Source of the DNA: Melastoma dodecandrum
Taxonomy: Eukaryota > Streptophyta > Magnoliopsida > Myrtales > Melastomataceae
Assembly: GCA_029817715.1 (NCBI GenBank)
Contig: JARUPY010000606.1
Coordinates: forward strand, 2,170,001 to 2,234,000
DNA length: 64,000 nucleotides
Direction: 5' to 3'
Within the stretch, counting starts at the first letter, position 1; every line of letters begins with the position of its first letter. Positions 1 through 12,104 of the stretch are shown one piece after another. The translations under genes were made by a program, and so were the position numbers. The notes beneath the pieces were generated by a model. That model saw nothing but the letters and a program-made list of their open reading frames with translations. It made no database searches and was not told the origin of the DNA.

Positions 1-2
1 CG

Positions 3-1100
3 GGAATGCGAGCCCGTATTTCGTCATTCATGTACAGCAGTAGACCATGTGAAGAAGTCGAAGAGGAGTGGTCTTCTTTAATGACCCATACAGGATCGAT
101 AAGCATTAAATGACTACAACAGATTTATGCATGCCAACATATGTGGTGGCAAACGTATCTTCATGGACATTTTTGGGCAGATTTTAGAAGCACTCAACGT
201 TGCAAACGAATGCATGCATATATGAAGGGATATGTGAACATGAAACATGAACTGCATGATTTCGTACCCAATTTTGAGCGTGCAGTAACTGATCTTCGTC
301 ACAAGGAATACCAAGAGGATTTTAACTCATTGCATAAAGCATTCAGGCCAATGACGATGTTGCGCCAACTTGAGGAGGATGCAAGTTGAGTGTACACCAT
401 CACTTCTTTTCGTAAAGTTCAGTCCGAGATACAAAAGGAATCACGATTTTACGTGGAAAATATAGTTGACGGGAATATCGCGAGGGTATACACTCTTTCA
501 TGTTATGACGGTGAGCATAGGTGCGTGCAAGTGTCATCTGCCAAGTCTGTTTTCCAACTCAGTTGCAGCTGCTTACATTTTGAGACATTTGGTTTTCCGT
601 GTGCCCACCTATTCCACGTTGCGAAAATAGAAGGATTCTTTTCCATACCAAGGCATCTGGTCAATAAAAGGTGGACAAAGTCAGCTAAAAGTATAACTTA
701 TGAAGGTCTCTCGGGCCACCAATACGGTGTCGACCTTGCTGATCTACGCCAGGGTATTCTTATGACCGCATGGAGACGTATGTGTTTTCTGGCCGGGAGA
801 TCTAACAAGGCATTTCGGTAACTGCGGAAAAGTATTGAATCATTGACGTTGGAGTTGGAGAGTAGCTGCGGGGACGATGAAGGTAGGACAAGGGTTGATG
901 ATCGCGAAACTGTTAATATTGGTGACGAGATTCATCGAGAGTATATCATACATTCTTGCAAGGATAACTTTCATATCGGCCCGTCTCAACGGCAACAAAA
1001 TTGTGGCATCAACATCCACAAAGAAGGTAACGTATGTAGTGAAAGTATTTCCGACATCGATGATAATGTGTGCTATGATGATAACTCAGTTTATGGATAG
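3..1100 (+). pseudogene. FAR1/FHY3-like MULE transposase, C-terminal part, broken
   Basis: One reading frame (codons starting at multiples of three) runs from the window edge to about 1,100 and matches the C-terminal half of FAR1-related/MURA transposases. It shows the region with TQRCKRMHAYMKGYV, the VYT-x-x-x-F block after the helical part, and a SWIM zinc finger (C-S-C ... FPCAHLFHV) at about 550-630, followed by the KRWTK block. Three in-frame stops break it: TGA at 111-113, TGA at 387-389 and TAA at 819-821. Homology continues across the first two, so they are lesions. The 819-821 stop could be the natural end, since the tail after it (acidic, 843-1100) has no recognisable domain. The N-terminal DDE catalytic core is outside the window. 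No intron is needed to read it. A domesticated FRS gene is the alternative, but the neighbouring Ulp1-like gene favours a transposon. Confidence 0.7.
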
Positions 1101-1589
1101 CTAAATATGTACCCTTAATTTATGAATTCGTCAGCAATTCATGATAACTTCCGTTTACATCTTCCTGGTCATGAAGTTTTTCCAATAAGAAATCATTCTA
1201 CAGGCAATAATGCAAAAAGAAGCATGTGGCATATTCATAGGGACAGCACACTATTGCCAACATTACAAAAATGACCATTCTAGTTTGCAAAAATAAAACG
1301 GCAACATGCGAGGTCAGAGACTTCAGCAATTCGATGAGTATGGCAATCCCTTGCCTCATCTTGACAGTGCAGTGGCTATCGAATTGCGGGGACAGATGTC
1401 GATGCATCACTGTACTCCGACCTTTAAATCGTCTTGGTGGCATCATCCTTCACCTTCTGCTGTATTCGTTTCCTAACGTCATTCCCAAACCACTTGATCA
1501 GGCTTATGACGAGCCTCAATCTATCAACAATTCCTACAATCTAACATTCAAAGCATATGTATGTTAGGACAAATATGTTATCGTAGTCA

Positions 1590-2400
1590 TCAAGTGTCAT
1601 AATCCAACATGGCTACTAAACAAATTGACCATACCACTTCCTCAGCACCTTCCGGGGATTCCGCCAAGGACATGAATTTCATCACATATAATCCACATTC
1701 GTTTCTGCACAACATAAGATGTTCCCTACTGCCATTCTTCATGAAGAAAACAAAAAAATGCACAAAGTTTATGGACGTACTCATTTTCGGCAGCCATTTG
1801 GTCGGGCACGTTCATCAGGTATGTTATATTCCAGTTGCAGATGTCGGGTATTTGAAACCCTTTTACCTTGGATTTGACTTTATTCTCTTCCATAATCACA
1901 CTCACAAGCTTTACCACACGACGATGAAGGTCTGCTCTCCCTTGGACGTTGGACAGTTTGTTGTAAATTGTGTCCATTATGATCACTTCCATAGTCCTGA
2001 ATGACATGATCTGTAATGCCCAATGTGAATCTGCTACGCAAACCGGAATATGAATCTGCATCCAGCATACCAAGCTTTTACTAAAACGATTACAAGACAG
2101 ACATCAATTATTAATATAGTATAACTAACTTTTCAAGATGCACTTTTAGTAAACTTTTTTGTGGCATGGATGTGGGGATGCTTACCCATTGCACTTCATG
2201 GTTCTTCCCAATGTGTGACTTAAAGTGCGCATATAGGGAAGCGGCATCGGCTTTGGTGATCACCGGCATTTTCGCTGCACTGTACTGGTTGGATGCAAGA
2301 TTCTGGTGATCATGTTCCTGGTTACATACAAAGTCTTATGTCATTACTTAATGCATCACTTACTCACCCCTAACCCACTTGGAAGGTACCAAATCCTTCT
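1590..2400 (-). pseudogene. Ulp1-like cysteine protease catalytic domain (C-terminal exons)
   Basis: Minus-strand segments carry the three landmarks of a C48 (Ulp1/SENP) protease. His is in HWALQIM (about 2,010) and Asp is in the following IIMDTIY strand. The nucleophile Cys is in RNECGLYVMKFM (about 1,680-1,710). The His/Asp segment (1,726-2,073) and the Cys segment (1,590-1,784) lie in different frames that overlap around 1,726-1,784, so there is either a small frameshift or an unrecognised intron. An upstream piece around 2,200-2,290 is also open and protein-like. In the family this domain cleaves SUMO-type conjugates. In transposon-borne copies its role is unknown. This is the 3' end of the gene whose N-terminal exons lie at 2,952-5,275. 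Confidence 0.55.
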
Positions 2401-2951
2401 CTTTTCACTATCCACGCTGGTCTGTAGCATCACGGCATGAAAGTCTATGATCTGCATCATGGCATTATACCTCATATACTCAGATGGATGAAGTGTCACA
2501 TGTTGTTACGTTTAGGAGATCATCTTACATCATTGTTTATCCATCTGTTAGGCTTGAGAGAGAGCATGGCATGCCTATTAACGTGGGCTGATTCTGTCAT
2601 ACAAAGACATTCACTACATAATAAAGGAATAATCAAACTGACATAGTTGGATGAACAAACTAAAACAATATCCCAATACATAAAGACCGAGGACAGTGAC
2701 ACTAACCTATGATCCCAGTCCTCATGCCAAGCATACTCTATGATATTCTATTGAGCCAGTGTAAAGATTTTCAGCTCACTTACGGGGATATCCTCTGGAA
2801 AGAATTTTTGAAGTGCCTATAAATGAAAAATTACAACCATAGATGAACATAGTAATCCTCATGATCTTGATCGACGCTTGATGTTTCCATTCAATAGTGC
2901 CAACTTGTTATACCTCAGGTATAGTTGTCCGACCACGCTTCCTTGTCCGTG

Positions 2952-5275
2952 TTACCGGCTTTGGTGGTACAAATGGGGAGCTCTTGAATGAGGACGGCTT
3001 CCTCTCTGTCGTACGACGTGTAGTCTTTCTATTGAAGACAGCTGTGGTAGATGATCCACTTTCCTGTCACCGATTAGCAGATTAATGTTATTGTTAAGAA
3101 TATTCAGCATAGTTAACAATGGAATGCAATCATACTTCACCTTCATTTGAACTTCAGCCTCTTCTCCAATTTTCTTCAGCCCTTTAGTACCAGTAACAAC
3201 TTCCATATCAGCATCCGTGGGATCCCCTGTCTTCTCATTCTCTTTAGGTGTGGGAACAACTTCCTCTTTACCCTGAGATTCTTCTCCTTCTCTATCCTTG
3301 TCCTTACCTGCATCTGTGGGCGTGCCAGGGTCTGCATCTTGAACTGCAGCTTCTTCCCCAGTCTTCTCCTTTCCTTTATTCCCACGCAGCAAAGACTTGA
3401 CACCCTCCTCAGACTTAGTCATGTCAATCTCAGATTCACTCTCAATGTTAATGTTATGAGCATCCGAAGTACCAACGAATGCGCCAAGTTTATTCAGAGC
3501 TCGAGCAAGTAGTACCTCACGAGGATCCAAATAATCATCGGTACCTTCAGGCAATGTCTGTTGTCCCTGAGGAGGATCGTACGGCACCAAGCTTCTCTCA
3601 GAAATCATAGTGGACCCTACCTCACAGACAGGTATACTGAAACCAATGTCCGGTTGACCGGGGTCAGTAGGTGGAGAGGCATGCTGTGACACATTATCAT
3701 CAGCTTTAGTTGGATCAACTCTTTCATTCACTCTTACCTGACCTCCTCCTTCACCATGGTCGACAACTTCATCAGCGACTTCATTTTCTTGGTCATTACC
3801 ATAGTCGGGTTGCTTCATGGGAAGACCTTCTACACCTCTCAGTCTTCTCATTTCGGTGAGAATCATTCCCAATTTCCGGATTACGTGCTCATTACTGGCA
3901 TGGAGTCTTCTAACCGAAAATTCAACAGTCTGGTAATGAAGTAATGCATACAATAAATAATTTCAAATCAAAGAAATCTGCAAATTATAAACACTTACAA
4001 ACCACCGAGACGAAATCATATTACCTTCAACCGACGCATCACCATTCCATCTGCCCAGACTCGTTCGCACAATTGCCTTCTTCATCTGGGATAGTTTCGA
4101 AATCGCCGGATTCCTGTTAATGGAATTATTAACGCTAAACATCGTGTTGTCAACAATGAACAAATATGTGCATTACAACATGGACCAAACTTACAAGTTC
4201 CGCAACCTCCGCTTTTGCAACTTTGAAAATGGCTTTGAGACGGTCATCATCCCAATCTCGATACAGTGGCGTAGACCTACTCTTCCTTGTTAACATGGCG
4301 TCTCGCCTAGAACTTTTGCAAGCATAGAATAACTGCATGGATGAACAAAACCAATACATAAACAATGAATATCGAATAGTAATAAAATCACTCATTCAAT
4401 AAGATTAACAAAGACTATACTCAAAATTCTCACCAGAAGTAGATGGACACAACCTCCGATGTACTTTGCCTGATGTCCTTGGAATACCCTTACTTGCGTA
4501 CACAGACTATCGAGCACGTGAGTGGCCCGGTCAAATTTACATATTGCAGCTACATCCCGTGTGGCCAGGAGACACACCTTGTCGATATCAAAAGTCGTTG
4601 TTGGGCACAGATAGCAGCCTAGAATGAAAATCACAACCTCCACTTTCCAATGCTCATCAGGAACATCTCTTGACCTCAGATGACTTTCAACAAACTTCAG
4701 AGAAATCTTTCCTCTTTTGAGGTAAAGCTTCAGCTCTGACCGGACTGTTTCCATGTGTCCACTAAATGGGACACCGACTTTGGTAGCTGGTAGGCCGATT
4801 AAGGCCTCAACATCCGTAGACAGCATGCAGTGTTCCACACCGTCGATTACCATTACCCTCTTCACCGGATCAAACAACTTCAGATAACACTTCAGTGCTT
4901 TGTGATGAACATGCCTACTTGCCAAATGAAGCAGCCCATCAAATCCTAGCTCTGACAGGGCTGACCGCTTCGCCTCGTTGAATGTGTTGAGGACAGAAAA
5001 TAACTTCCTTGGACTACACCTCGTATAAAGGTAATCCTGTAACAATACAACCGCGGCTACCTCAATCCAACTATCTTGATTACTGAAAACATTTAGTAAA
5101 GACGGTTATGCATTTACCTGGGATACACGAACTGACTTAGCCTTATCCTTTTTCGAACTACCAGGTGTATTGCCTTGAGTTGCAGCTTCTGGAGCGTCTT
5201 CACTGAATGCCTCAGGTGAATTGTCTCCGGAAGGTATGTCTGCGTCGTTCCCACCACCAAAATCCAAATCTCTTC
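2952..5275 (-). CDS. N-terminal and linker exons of the transposon-borne Ulp1-like protein (DUF1985-type domain)
   Basis: At least four minus-strand exons can be read. An acidic exon (about 5,119-5,275) ends in SVRVSQ at a CAG|GTAAATG donor. The next exon starts after an attgttacag acceptor at about 5,039 with DYLYTRCSP and runs to about 4,400. It carries the block FDGLLHLASRHV ... LSTDVEALIGLPATKVG, typical of the DUF1985-like N-terminal domain of plant transposon Ulp1 proteins. A further exon (about 4,194-4,337, LFYACKSSRRDAM ... VAEVAEL-like end) closes at a clean GTAAGT donor. The large 2,952-3,953 frame is a highly charged, low-complexity linker rich in E, K, D and G, consistent with the long disordered region before the protease domain. 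Whether the full transcript is intact cannot be settled by eye. Confidence 0.55.
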
Positions 5276-6340
5276 CATATATGCATAGTTCAACAAATAA
5301 ATAACCAGCAAAATCAAAAGGTACACTACAATCTACAAACCGAGAAGCCTAACCCTCTAACAGCCATAAACCCAAAGCCAAACCATCACAAATCCAAACA
5401 TTCCAATACACAGCGGATCAGAGGGACAACTGCATCTCTAGAAACAAAATCACCCCAGGAAAGCAAACGTTCTCTTTAAGCAAGTCAAACACAATACACA
5501 CAAAGTCAAACACCATTCTCAAGAAAGTCATTAGGAGTAAGACCAGGTAATTCGGTCAAACTTACTTCCTCTTTCCAGAAAACTAACCAAATTAACATCA
5601 ACATGTTTAAGTCCCCGTAAAAAACCGGAATCAATGCCTTGTCCCGTTCAGTCCCAGTCAAACACGCCAAGAATCAACCAAATCAAGCACCCAAAAACAG
5701 CAGAAACATCTCTGTCTACTCATGTAACCATCCTCGAAAAGGCCTTAAAACAATACATTCCGCCAGAATATTATAAAACATCTTCACAACAACAACGTCA
5801 TTACAAATCAAATCAAGGACGACTGCCAACACAGGAAAGCACGCACATCAACTGATCTTGGTCTCTCGGGTATGATAAGTGCTAGGCACAACGGATTCCC
5901 AAAACCCAAAACCCAAAACAGACACGAATCACCTAAACCCAAACTATAAAACTCGACCGATTCACCTAAACCAAACTCCAGGAGACAATGCACGAGACTA
6001 AAGCCAAAAGTCGTTCAGTTACTGCATGGGAGGAGAGGGGTTAGGGTGGTGGGTTTCGGAAGGTAAAATGAAGCCGATTAGGGTTTCCGGTTCACCTGCA
6101 GAAAAACGAATGGCGATAAAGGAAGAGGGGATCACACCTGATGTCGTCGTCCAAACTAGGAAGGGGCTCTCCGACTTTGACAGCAAGAGGAACGGCGTGG
6201 CCGGCAAGGACAGGAAGAAGGACGTTGATCGGAGGGGAGGACGGAGAGCGTTGTGGGCGATGAGGAGGACAAGAGCGTTGTGGGCGATGAGGACAACATT
6301 ACTAAGAAGTTTCGTAATATATTTAGTAATTTAGTGTCGA
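5276..6340. other. Leader/promoter side of the Ulp1-like gene
   Basis: No recognisable protein domain. The segment is A/C-rich on the + strand with short CCCAAAAC-like runs around 5,900-5,960 and a G-rich stretch at 6,020-6,300. It lies upstream of the Ulp1-like gene (minus strand), so it probably contains its 5' leader and promoter. The open frame at 6,026-6,334 (+) has biased composition and no family resemblance. Confidence 0.4.
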
Positions 6341-6657
6341 GGGTAAAATGATAATTTCATAGCGACATTAGGTAAATAGGTTCGAGTTTCACTGTTCGAA
6401 TTAGTAAATTACTAAACTTTTTAGTAACAGTTTACAAAATTTATATGTAAAATCATGTAGAAATCAGTAAACATTTACGAAACCCGTACAACTTTACTAA
6501 CACTTTAACTAACTCAAACAGTGTTTTACTAAATATCACAACAAAATTAGTAAACTATTACTAATTCTAGTTATGTTTTACGAAATAAAAAAAGTAATTT
6601 TTTACTTGTGAACAGTGAAAAAGTAGTAAATATTACTAAAAAAAATGAAACCGCAGA

Positions 6658-7019
6658 TTTAGTAAAATTTACTAAAAGTGAATAGTAATAACATTAGTAA
6701 AATTTACAAGTTTTTTTCTAATTATATCGTACTTTTACTAAAAAAAGTGATTTTTTGGTAAAATCAACGCAAATTTAGTAAAATTTACTAAAAGTGAATA
6801 GTAACAAAATTAGTAAAATTTACAAATTTTTTTACTAATTATGTCATCCTTTTACTAAAAAGGCGATTTTTTAGTAAATTCAAAGCATATTTAGTAAAAT
6901 TTACTAAAAGTGAACAGTAACAAAATTAGTAAAATTTACAAATTTTTTTACTAATTATGTCGTCCTTTTACTACAAAAAAAGTGATTTTTTAAGTAAAAT
7001 TTACTAAAAATTATAAGCG
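6658..7019. repeat. Three ~116-bp AT-rich tandem repeats
   Basis: Units starting with TTTAGTAAAATTTACTAAAA begin at 6,658, 6,774 and 6,890, giving a period of 116 bp. Each unit has the same order of parts: the TTTAGTAAAATTTACT word, GTGAA(T/C)AGTAA, ATTAGTAAAATTTACAA, a CTAATTAT(G/A)TCGT-like block and CTTTTACTA. The third unit is slightly extended by an insertion near 6,975. The surrounding 6,345-6,657 uses the same AGTAAA/TTTACT words without a fixed period. Position at the end of the Ulp1-bearing element suggests a subterminal array. Confidence 0.85.
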
Positions 7020-7049
7020 AATTTATTAAACTACGTAACCGTTACGTGT

Positions 7050-8613
7050 ATAGTTAGCCGCGTCGCAATTCCACGAATAAACAAAAAACAATCATCCCTT
7101 CCTCAATCGACTCTCCAATTGACAACTTGCTGTACCCACCTGCACGTGACTTGTGCTCACTTCAAATTTACGAGTGCAATTCACTCTCTTCGCCCACATC
7201 ATATATGTCACACGCATGTCCACCAATATCCCATCGATCGCCCATCAAATTTTGATATATACCCACCGGCACAACGTGCCAACGGTCGATGGATTGACGC
7301 CTACCACCCACTCATTAATTAGGACTTTTTAAGAAACTTTAATCACAAGCTATGTTTCAAGATAATGTTAATGAAAAAATATTTTACGAAATGAAATAAT
7401 TTTCGAAATTCATGGAATAATGTCATTAAATTGACCTTGTAAACACAAATTTATTTGAAAAAAATAAAGAAAAACGAAATTTAAAAAATATAAAAAATTA
7501 GTATTATCTATTTTGAAACATAAATACTTTAATCACAGCAAAATCTGACTCTGGCTAATGAGGATGTAAAGGAAAGAGGGCCTGGACCGGGCATAAAACA
7601 TTCAAAAGATTAAATGATTGCAACTTTGGACATTATGTTTTATTCCCTTTCTTAGGCAGCGACTGTTTACACATAGAGGGGGGGCTCCCCCGCCCGCCTA
7701 TACTATATGCTCTTCTTACTCATCTTTTGTAATATTTCAAATGGGAATGTTTTGGATCAATAAAAACATAATAGAGGAATACCGAATTACAAATATAATA
7801 ATTTAAAAAAAATATAATCTCACGAAAAAGTGATTTGTACTCCGACACGAAAGCATGGGTCATCCCAATTCATTCAGCACCCAAGTAAATTAGCCAATGA
7901 TCCTGGTTTCGGGGCGCAGGAGAGAAACGAGAAAAGATACCGATCAAACTGCATATCCACCCCTATGGATTGCGAGCATTCAGTTGAACAACAACATCAA
8001 TTCATGGAGGAGAACAGCATTAACTACCAAATCACCAGCTAAAGAAGAGTAGCAGTTCAAATGGAGGTGGGACAAATGGGAAAGAAGAAACTTAGATGGA
8101 ACTCCAAGAGTGGAGGAAAATCGAAGACATCCACAATGCGGTATCAGTCCAGGGGCGCCTTCCCTTGAAGCCATCCATGAAGCAGTATCCATCACTGCAG
8201 TGAATGTCAAACAGTTGAGGAGCCCATCAGTTCCCGCAACAGAGTCAAACTATAGTATTCGAGAGGCGAAGGATGTTATATTCTACCTCCGCAGCATTGC
8301 CGCCGGTGACCTTGGCAATGCCGTCGAGTTTCTGGGCGTCCTCTGCTATACCACGATAAATGTGAGGACAACGTACCATGCCATTATAACAGATAACAAA
8401 GCAATTTCAATACCAGCAGCATCAAATTAGAGTCTACTCGACCGACATCATTTGGTTAAAAACCACTTTGGTCACGCTAACTACTTTAGCATCATGTTCC
8501 ACAGCAGATTACTACCTTGATTGCAAGTAGTTTCCACATTAATCAGAAAACATACATATAGCATGGAAAAAATCCTATTTAAATGAAGGTAAACATGGCT
8601 TCCCAAATCCTGG
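7050..8613. other. Intergenic region, no gene seen
   Basis: AT-rich with short open frames of no recognised family on both strands. The right part (about 8,100-8,610) lies just downstream of the 14-3-3 stop codon and probably includes its 3' untranslated region. Confidence 0.5.
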
Positions 8614-10450
8614 TCACCGAAACTGAAATGCACAGGCAAGTAAATCACCTCCATCTTCAGAAATGTCAGAGGTCCATAACGTGAGGTTGTCCCTCAAAAG
8701 CTGCATGATCAAGGTGCTATCTTTGTAGGATTCTTCGCTAAGACTATCCAACTCTGAGATAGCCTCATCAAAAGCTGTCTTTGCAAGGTGACAGGCCCTG
8801 TTACATGATGTGTTCACAAAGATTAGTTCAAGGGAGAAACAAAGCCTGAAGAATAATGCATTGCATACGTACCTCTCAGGAGAATTCATAATCTCATAAT
8901 AGAAGACAGAGAAATTCAAAGCCAAGCCCAATCTGATTGGATGGGTAGGAGAGAGTTCAGCTTCTGCAACAGTTGATGCTTTCTAACAGGAAGAAGCAGC
9001 ACAAAAAAAACCACCATGAGTAAAATGATGGCAAAAACCAATTGGCATTCAAATCACAGCAACAAACATCCAGCACATTTCAAATCACGAGACAGACACA
9101 ACAAGCACAATTGTGTTGACATTTTAAACCTCAGAGTTGTCAAGAAAAGAGAATCAAAGGTTAGAGGCCCTAGTTCAGGAAAAATCAAAGGATTGGCACT
9201 GACGGAAATAACATCGGGCCAAATTTCTACCTATAATTCTCCTATAAAAATCTTACTTCTGATGAATAAAGTTAAAATGATCATATATTGAAAGAGGGAA
9301 ATTGCTTTGCCTAGACCTTCAATCCTCAGGCGAGCAGCTACATAGATGGAAAACAAATCATTAGGTGAATTTGGAGAAACCTCATATGCCTTCATGGATT
9401 GATCAGCAGCCTCTTTTCTGTCATCATCAGCCTTAAATTCAGCCAAATACCTATAATAGTCGCCCTTCCTGCAGAAGACCCAACACTTGATAAGCCCCAC
9501 CACACCTCAGTACCAACACTGAATGGAAAGTAAGTAGCAGCAACTTAAGATAACAATGATACCCACATCTTGTAAAAGAACACAGTGGATTCACTGCCCG
9601 CACAGGAAGGAATGCGATGCTCATCGATAACCCTCATAACATCATGACAAATATTTGCCAGCTCAGCTTCAACCTTGTGCCTATATTCCTTGATCTTTTT
9701 CACGTTCTGCTCATTGCCCCTGGACTCTTCCTTCTGCTCGATGGAAGACAGGATCCTCCAAGAAGCCCTCCGCTGCCCAATCACATTCTTGTACCCGACG
9801 GAGAGGAGGTTCCGCTCCTCCACAGTCAGCTCCACATCAAGCTCCGAAACTTTCTTCATGGCCTCCACCATCTCTGTCAGATCAAAATAAGGAAAAAGAA
9901 AACCATAAATCCCTCCACTGGATACATGCAACGTCTGACCTCACAGAAGAAACATAGGGACAAGAAACTCTAATTTATCTGCAGATGCACAAGAATCGCA
10001 TACAACATCACTTCAATGGTCAACAGACAAGAACATCATCATACAACTCAATCCATACAGTCGCCGCATCGAACAGTCCCTAGCGGTCGCAGCCGCATCA
10101 ATAGGCTGAGAGAAACACTAATGTGTCTCTCGCGGGACAGCAAAATAGCAGAGACCGCCGATTCCACAGCCACCACAACGAGCACTAGCACTTAAACCAG
10201 CTAAAAAGCTCAAAAGTAAGAACAGCCTACTGCATGGATTCAACTCCAACGACCGAACAATAATCGGGAAGCAGCGGCCCATACAAACCGCGATCTCAGA
10301 ACCAGTCCGCCGGCGGGGAACAGGGGGGAAACGGTCGAGAACAGATCTGAAAGAGAGAGAGGATAACATACCGTCGTAGCGCTCGGCTTGTTCGGCGAGC
10401 TTGGCGAGGTAGACGGAGCTCTCCCTTTCCTTCGACGACACCGCCGCCAT
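8614..10450 (-). CDS. 14-3-3 protein (five coding exons, 255 aa)
   Basis: Phospho-serine/threonine-binding adaptor of the 14-3-3 family, acting as a dimer in cytosol and nucleus. Exons on the minus strand: 10,450-10,372; 9,873-9,567; 9,478 side corrected to 9,468-9,381; 8,982-8,873; 8,797-8,614. All introns are GT-AG and the lengths (79, 307, 88, 110, 184) sum to 256 codons. The protein begins [20 protein letters not shown]. It carries [20 protein letters not shown] (first signature), YYRYLAEF, the second signature region from [12 protein letters not shown] to FSVFYYEI, and [14 protein letters not shown] chose the ATG at 10,448-10,450 over the upstream in-frame ATG at 10,474 because family members start there. 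The tail reads [14 protein letters not shown], which is unusual: a GT at the GGAG|GTGATT position could be a donor to an unseen last exon. The shape resembles the epsilon-type plant members. Confidence 0.93.
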
Positions 10451-12100
10451 ACTCCCTCCCTCTCTTTCACCCAACAGCCCCTCTCTTCTCAGAACGAAGC
10501 AGGAGGAAAGGGAAGTCTCTCCTTTCCAACTTTCTCTCTCTAGAGATTCTTACGCCCCTCACTCTAAAAGATGTTTCTTCTTTGCGGGGGTGGGTGGGGC
10601 GTGGGAGACCGAAGACCCGCTGGTAGAAATGGTAACGGTAACGGTAGCGATGACGATGACGGAGGAGAGTGGCTGACGGACGATTGGGAAGGTGTTCTCT
10701 CTTCACACGCTCAACTTCGTCAGCGCGTGCAACCCACTTCCCTCTTCTTCATCCTCGGTGTTGTCGTCATTCCGACGGTAACTTTGGCGACGATTCGACA
10801 AAATCGTATTTTACGAAACTCAAATTGTATTTCATAATTTCTTTTTAAATTAATTATATTTTCGTATAAAACTCACCCAGACTAAGCCAATCGTTGGTGA
10901 ATGGTAGGTATCTCATACAATCGACAGCAAAGGGCAAGAATATGGGTTCTTGCTCAAGTCCAAGGCCGATCACGAAGTTGAAGCCTTAAATCAAATGGCG
11001 AGAACTCGGACATGCCGACTGGGATACAAATGTTTGCATCAAAAAATTCTTATTCGGAAACCCGATATACATATACAGGTAAGAGTACTACGCACGTTAC
11101 GTGGTAGCAAAATGAGTAAACGAGTCGGATTTGTGTCCACGTACGATAATACACGACGAAACAAGTCAATGCTAATAAGACTCTATTTATGTTTTGGTAT
11201 TATCAGAGTATATCTAAATACGAACCGTTTTATAATGGATAAATATAAAACAACCTATTAGATACGAAAAAGACTAATATAAAATAAACATAAGATCTAA
11301 ACTACATCATAATTTAACAAGTAAAAAATATAATTAATTCATAACAACTTCATAATAAAATTATAAAAAATAAATAGTTTGATTTTTTAACAACTTTGAA
11401 TGTATATCATCTCGTACACTTGTTGAAGAATTTCTAAAAGATTTGTGTTCATATAAATGTTACGAAATAAATAAAAATGGTTAATGAGCCGAAAGGGAAG
11501 AGAATTCAATTTAACATTCATAAACATAAAAAACCCTAGTGTTGAGGGTGTTTTTTTATTAAAATGGATCTTAACGAGTCTTAATGAATGATGTGAACAC
11601 TACCTGAAACCAACCCGTTAATATATCATGTATAATGGGTTAACATGCTAACAGCACGAATCTGTTAGGGCCAAATCCAAACATGAAAAATTACTAATTG
11701 TATTTGTGTCGTATCCAAAATTGTCACAGGGTATTAAAACTTTTGTTCTTAATACTTCGATCCAAATTATGTCGTGTGTTTGCCCGGTAAATTGGGTGTT
11801 ATTATGTGAGCATAACTGGACTATAAACCCAAACCCATAAGGACTAAAAGCCATAAGAGTGTGTCATAAATGGGTGATGAGCCGAAACGTAACACATTTG
11901 AGGCTAAACTAAGTCTAATTTTAAATCTGACCCCACGTTTCACGAAAAACCGCCTAATATAAGATAATCTTTTATAAATCAATCCTAAAGAGTTATAATA
12001 GTGGTCGCCCTAAGCCATTGAAGTTGCTAAAGTCCGTAAGATTTCAACATCATATCTCCGTCAAAGCTTAGGCTCATCTTCTGTCATTCTTCAAAGATCA
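10451..12100. other. 14-3-3 promoter side and AT-rich intergenic DNA
   Basis: The first ~250 bases are pyrimidine-rich on the minus strand (CTCTCT runs around 10,460-10,560) and probably form the 5' leader of the 14-3-3 gene. From about 10,850 to 12,100 the sequence is AT-rich without a recognisable gene on either strand. Confidence 0.5.
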
Positions 12101-12104
12101 CCAC

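Larger units (their letters stand above)
1..7050. mobile_element. Mutator-like element carrying a Ulp1-like gene (KAONASHI-type), left end outside window
   Basis: The stretch combines a FAR1/MURA-type transposase remnant on the + strand, a Ulp1-cysteine-protease-like gene on the - strand that ends next to it, and a long AT-rich non-coding tail with tandem repeats. This gene pair is the known hallmark of the ULP-carrying Mutator-like elements described in plants (KAONASHI type), which is the basis of the assignment. I see no clear terminal inverted repeat or 9-bp target duplication. The left end lies before base 1, and the right end near 7,050 is an estimate taken from where the AGTAAA/TTTACT-rich tail stops. 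Confidence 0.6.

Noticed and set aside
5900..5960. CCCAAAACCCAAAACCC, telomere-like
   Set aside because: Only a few imperfect units, and the repeat is not the plant telomere CCCTAAA.
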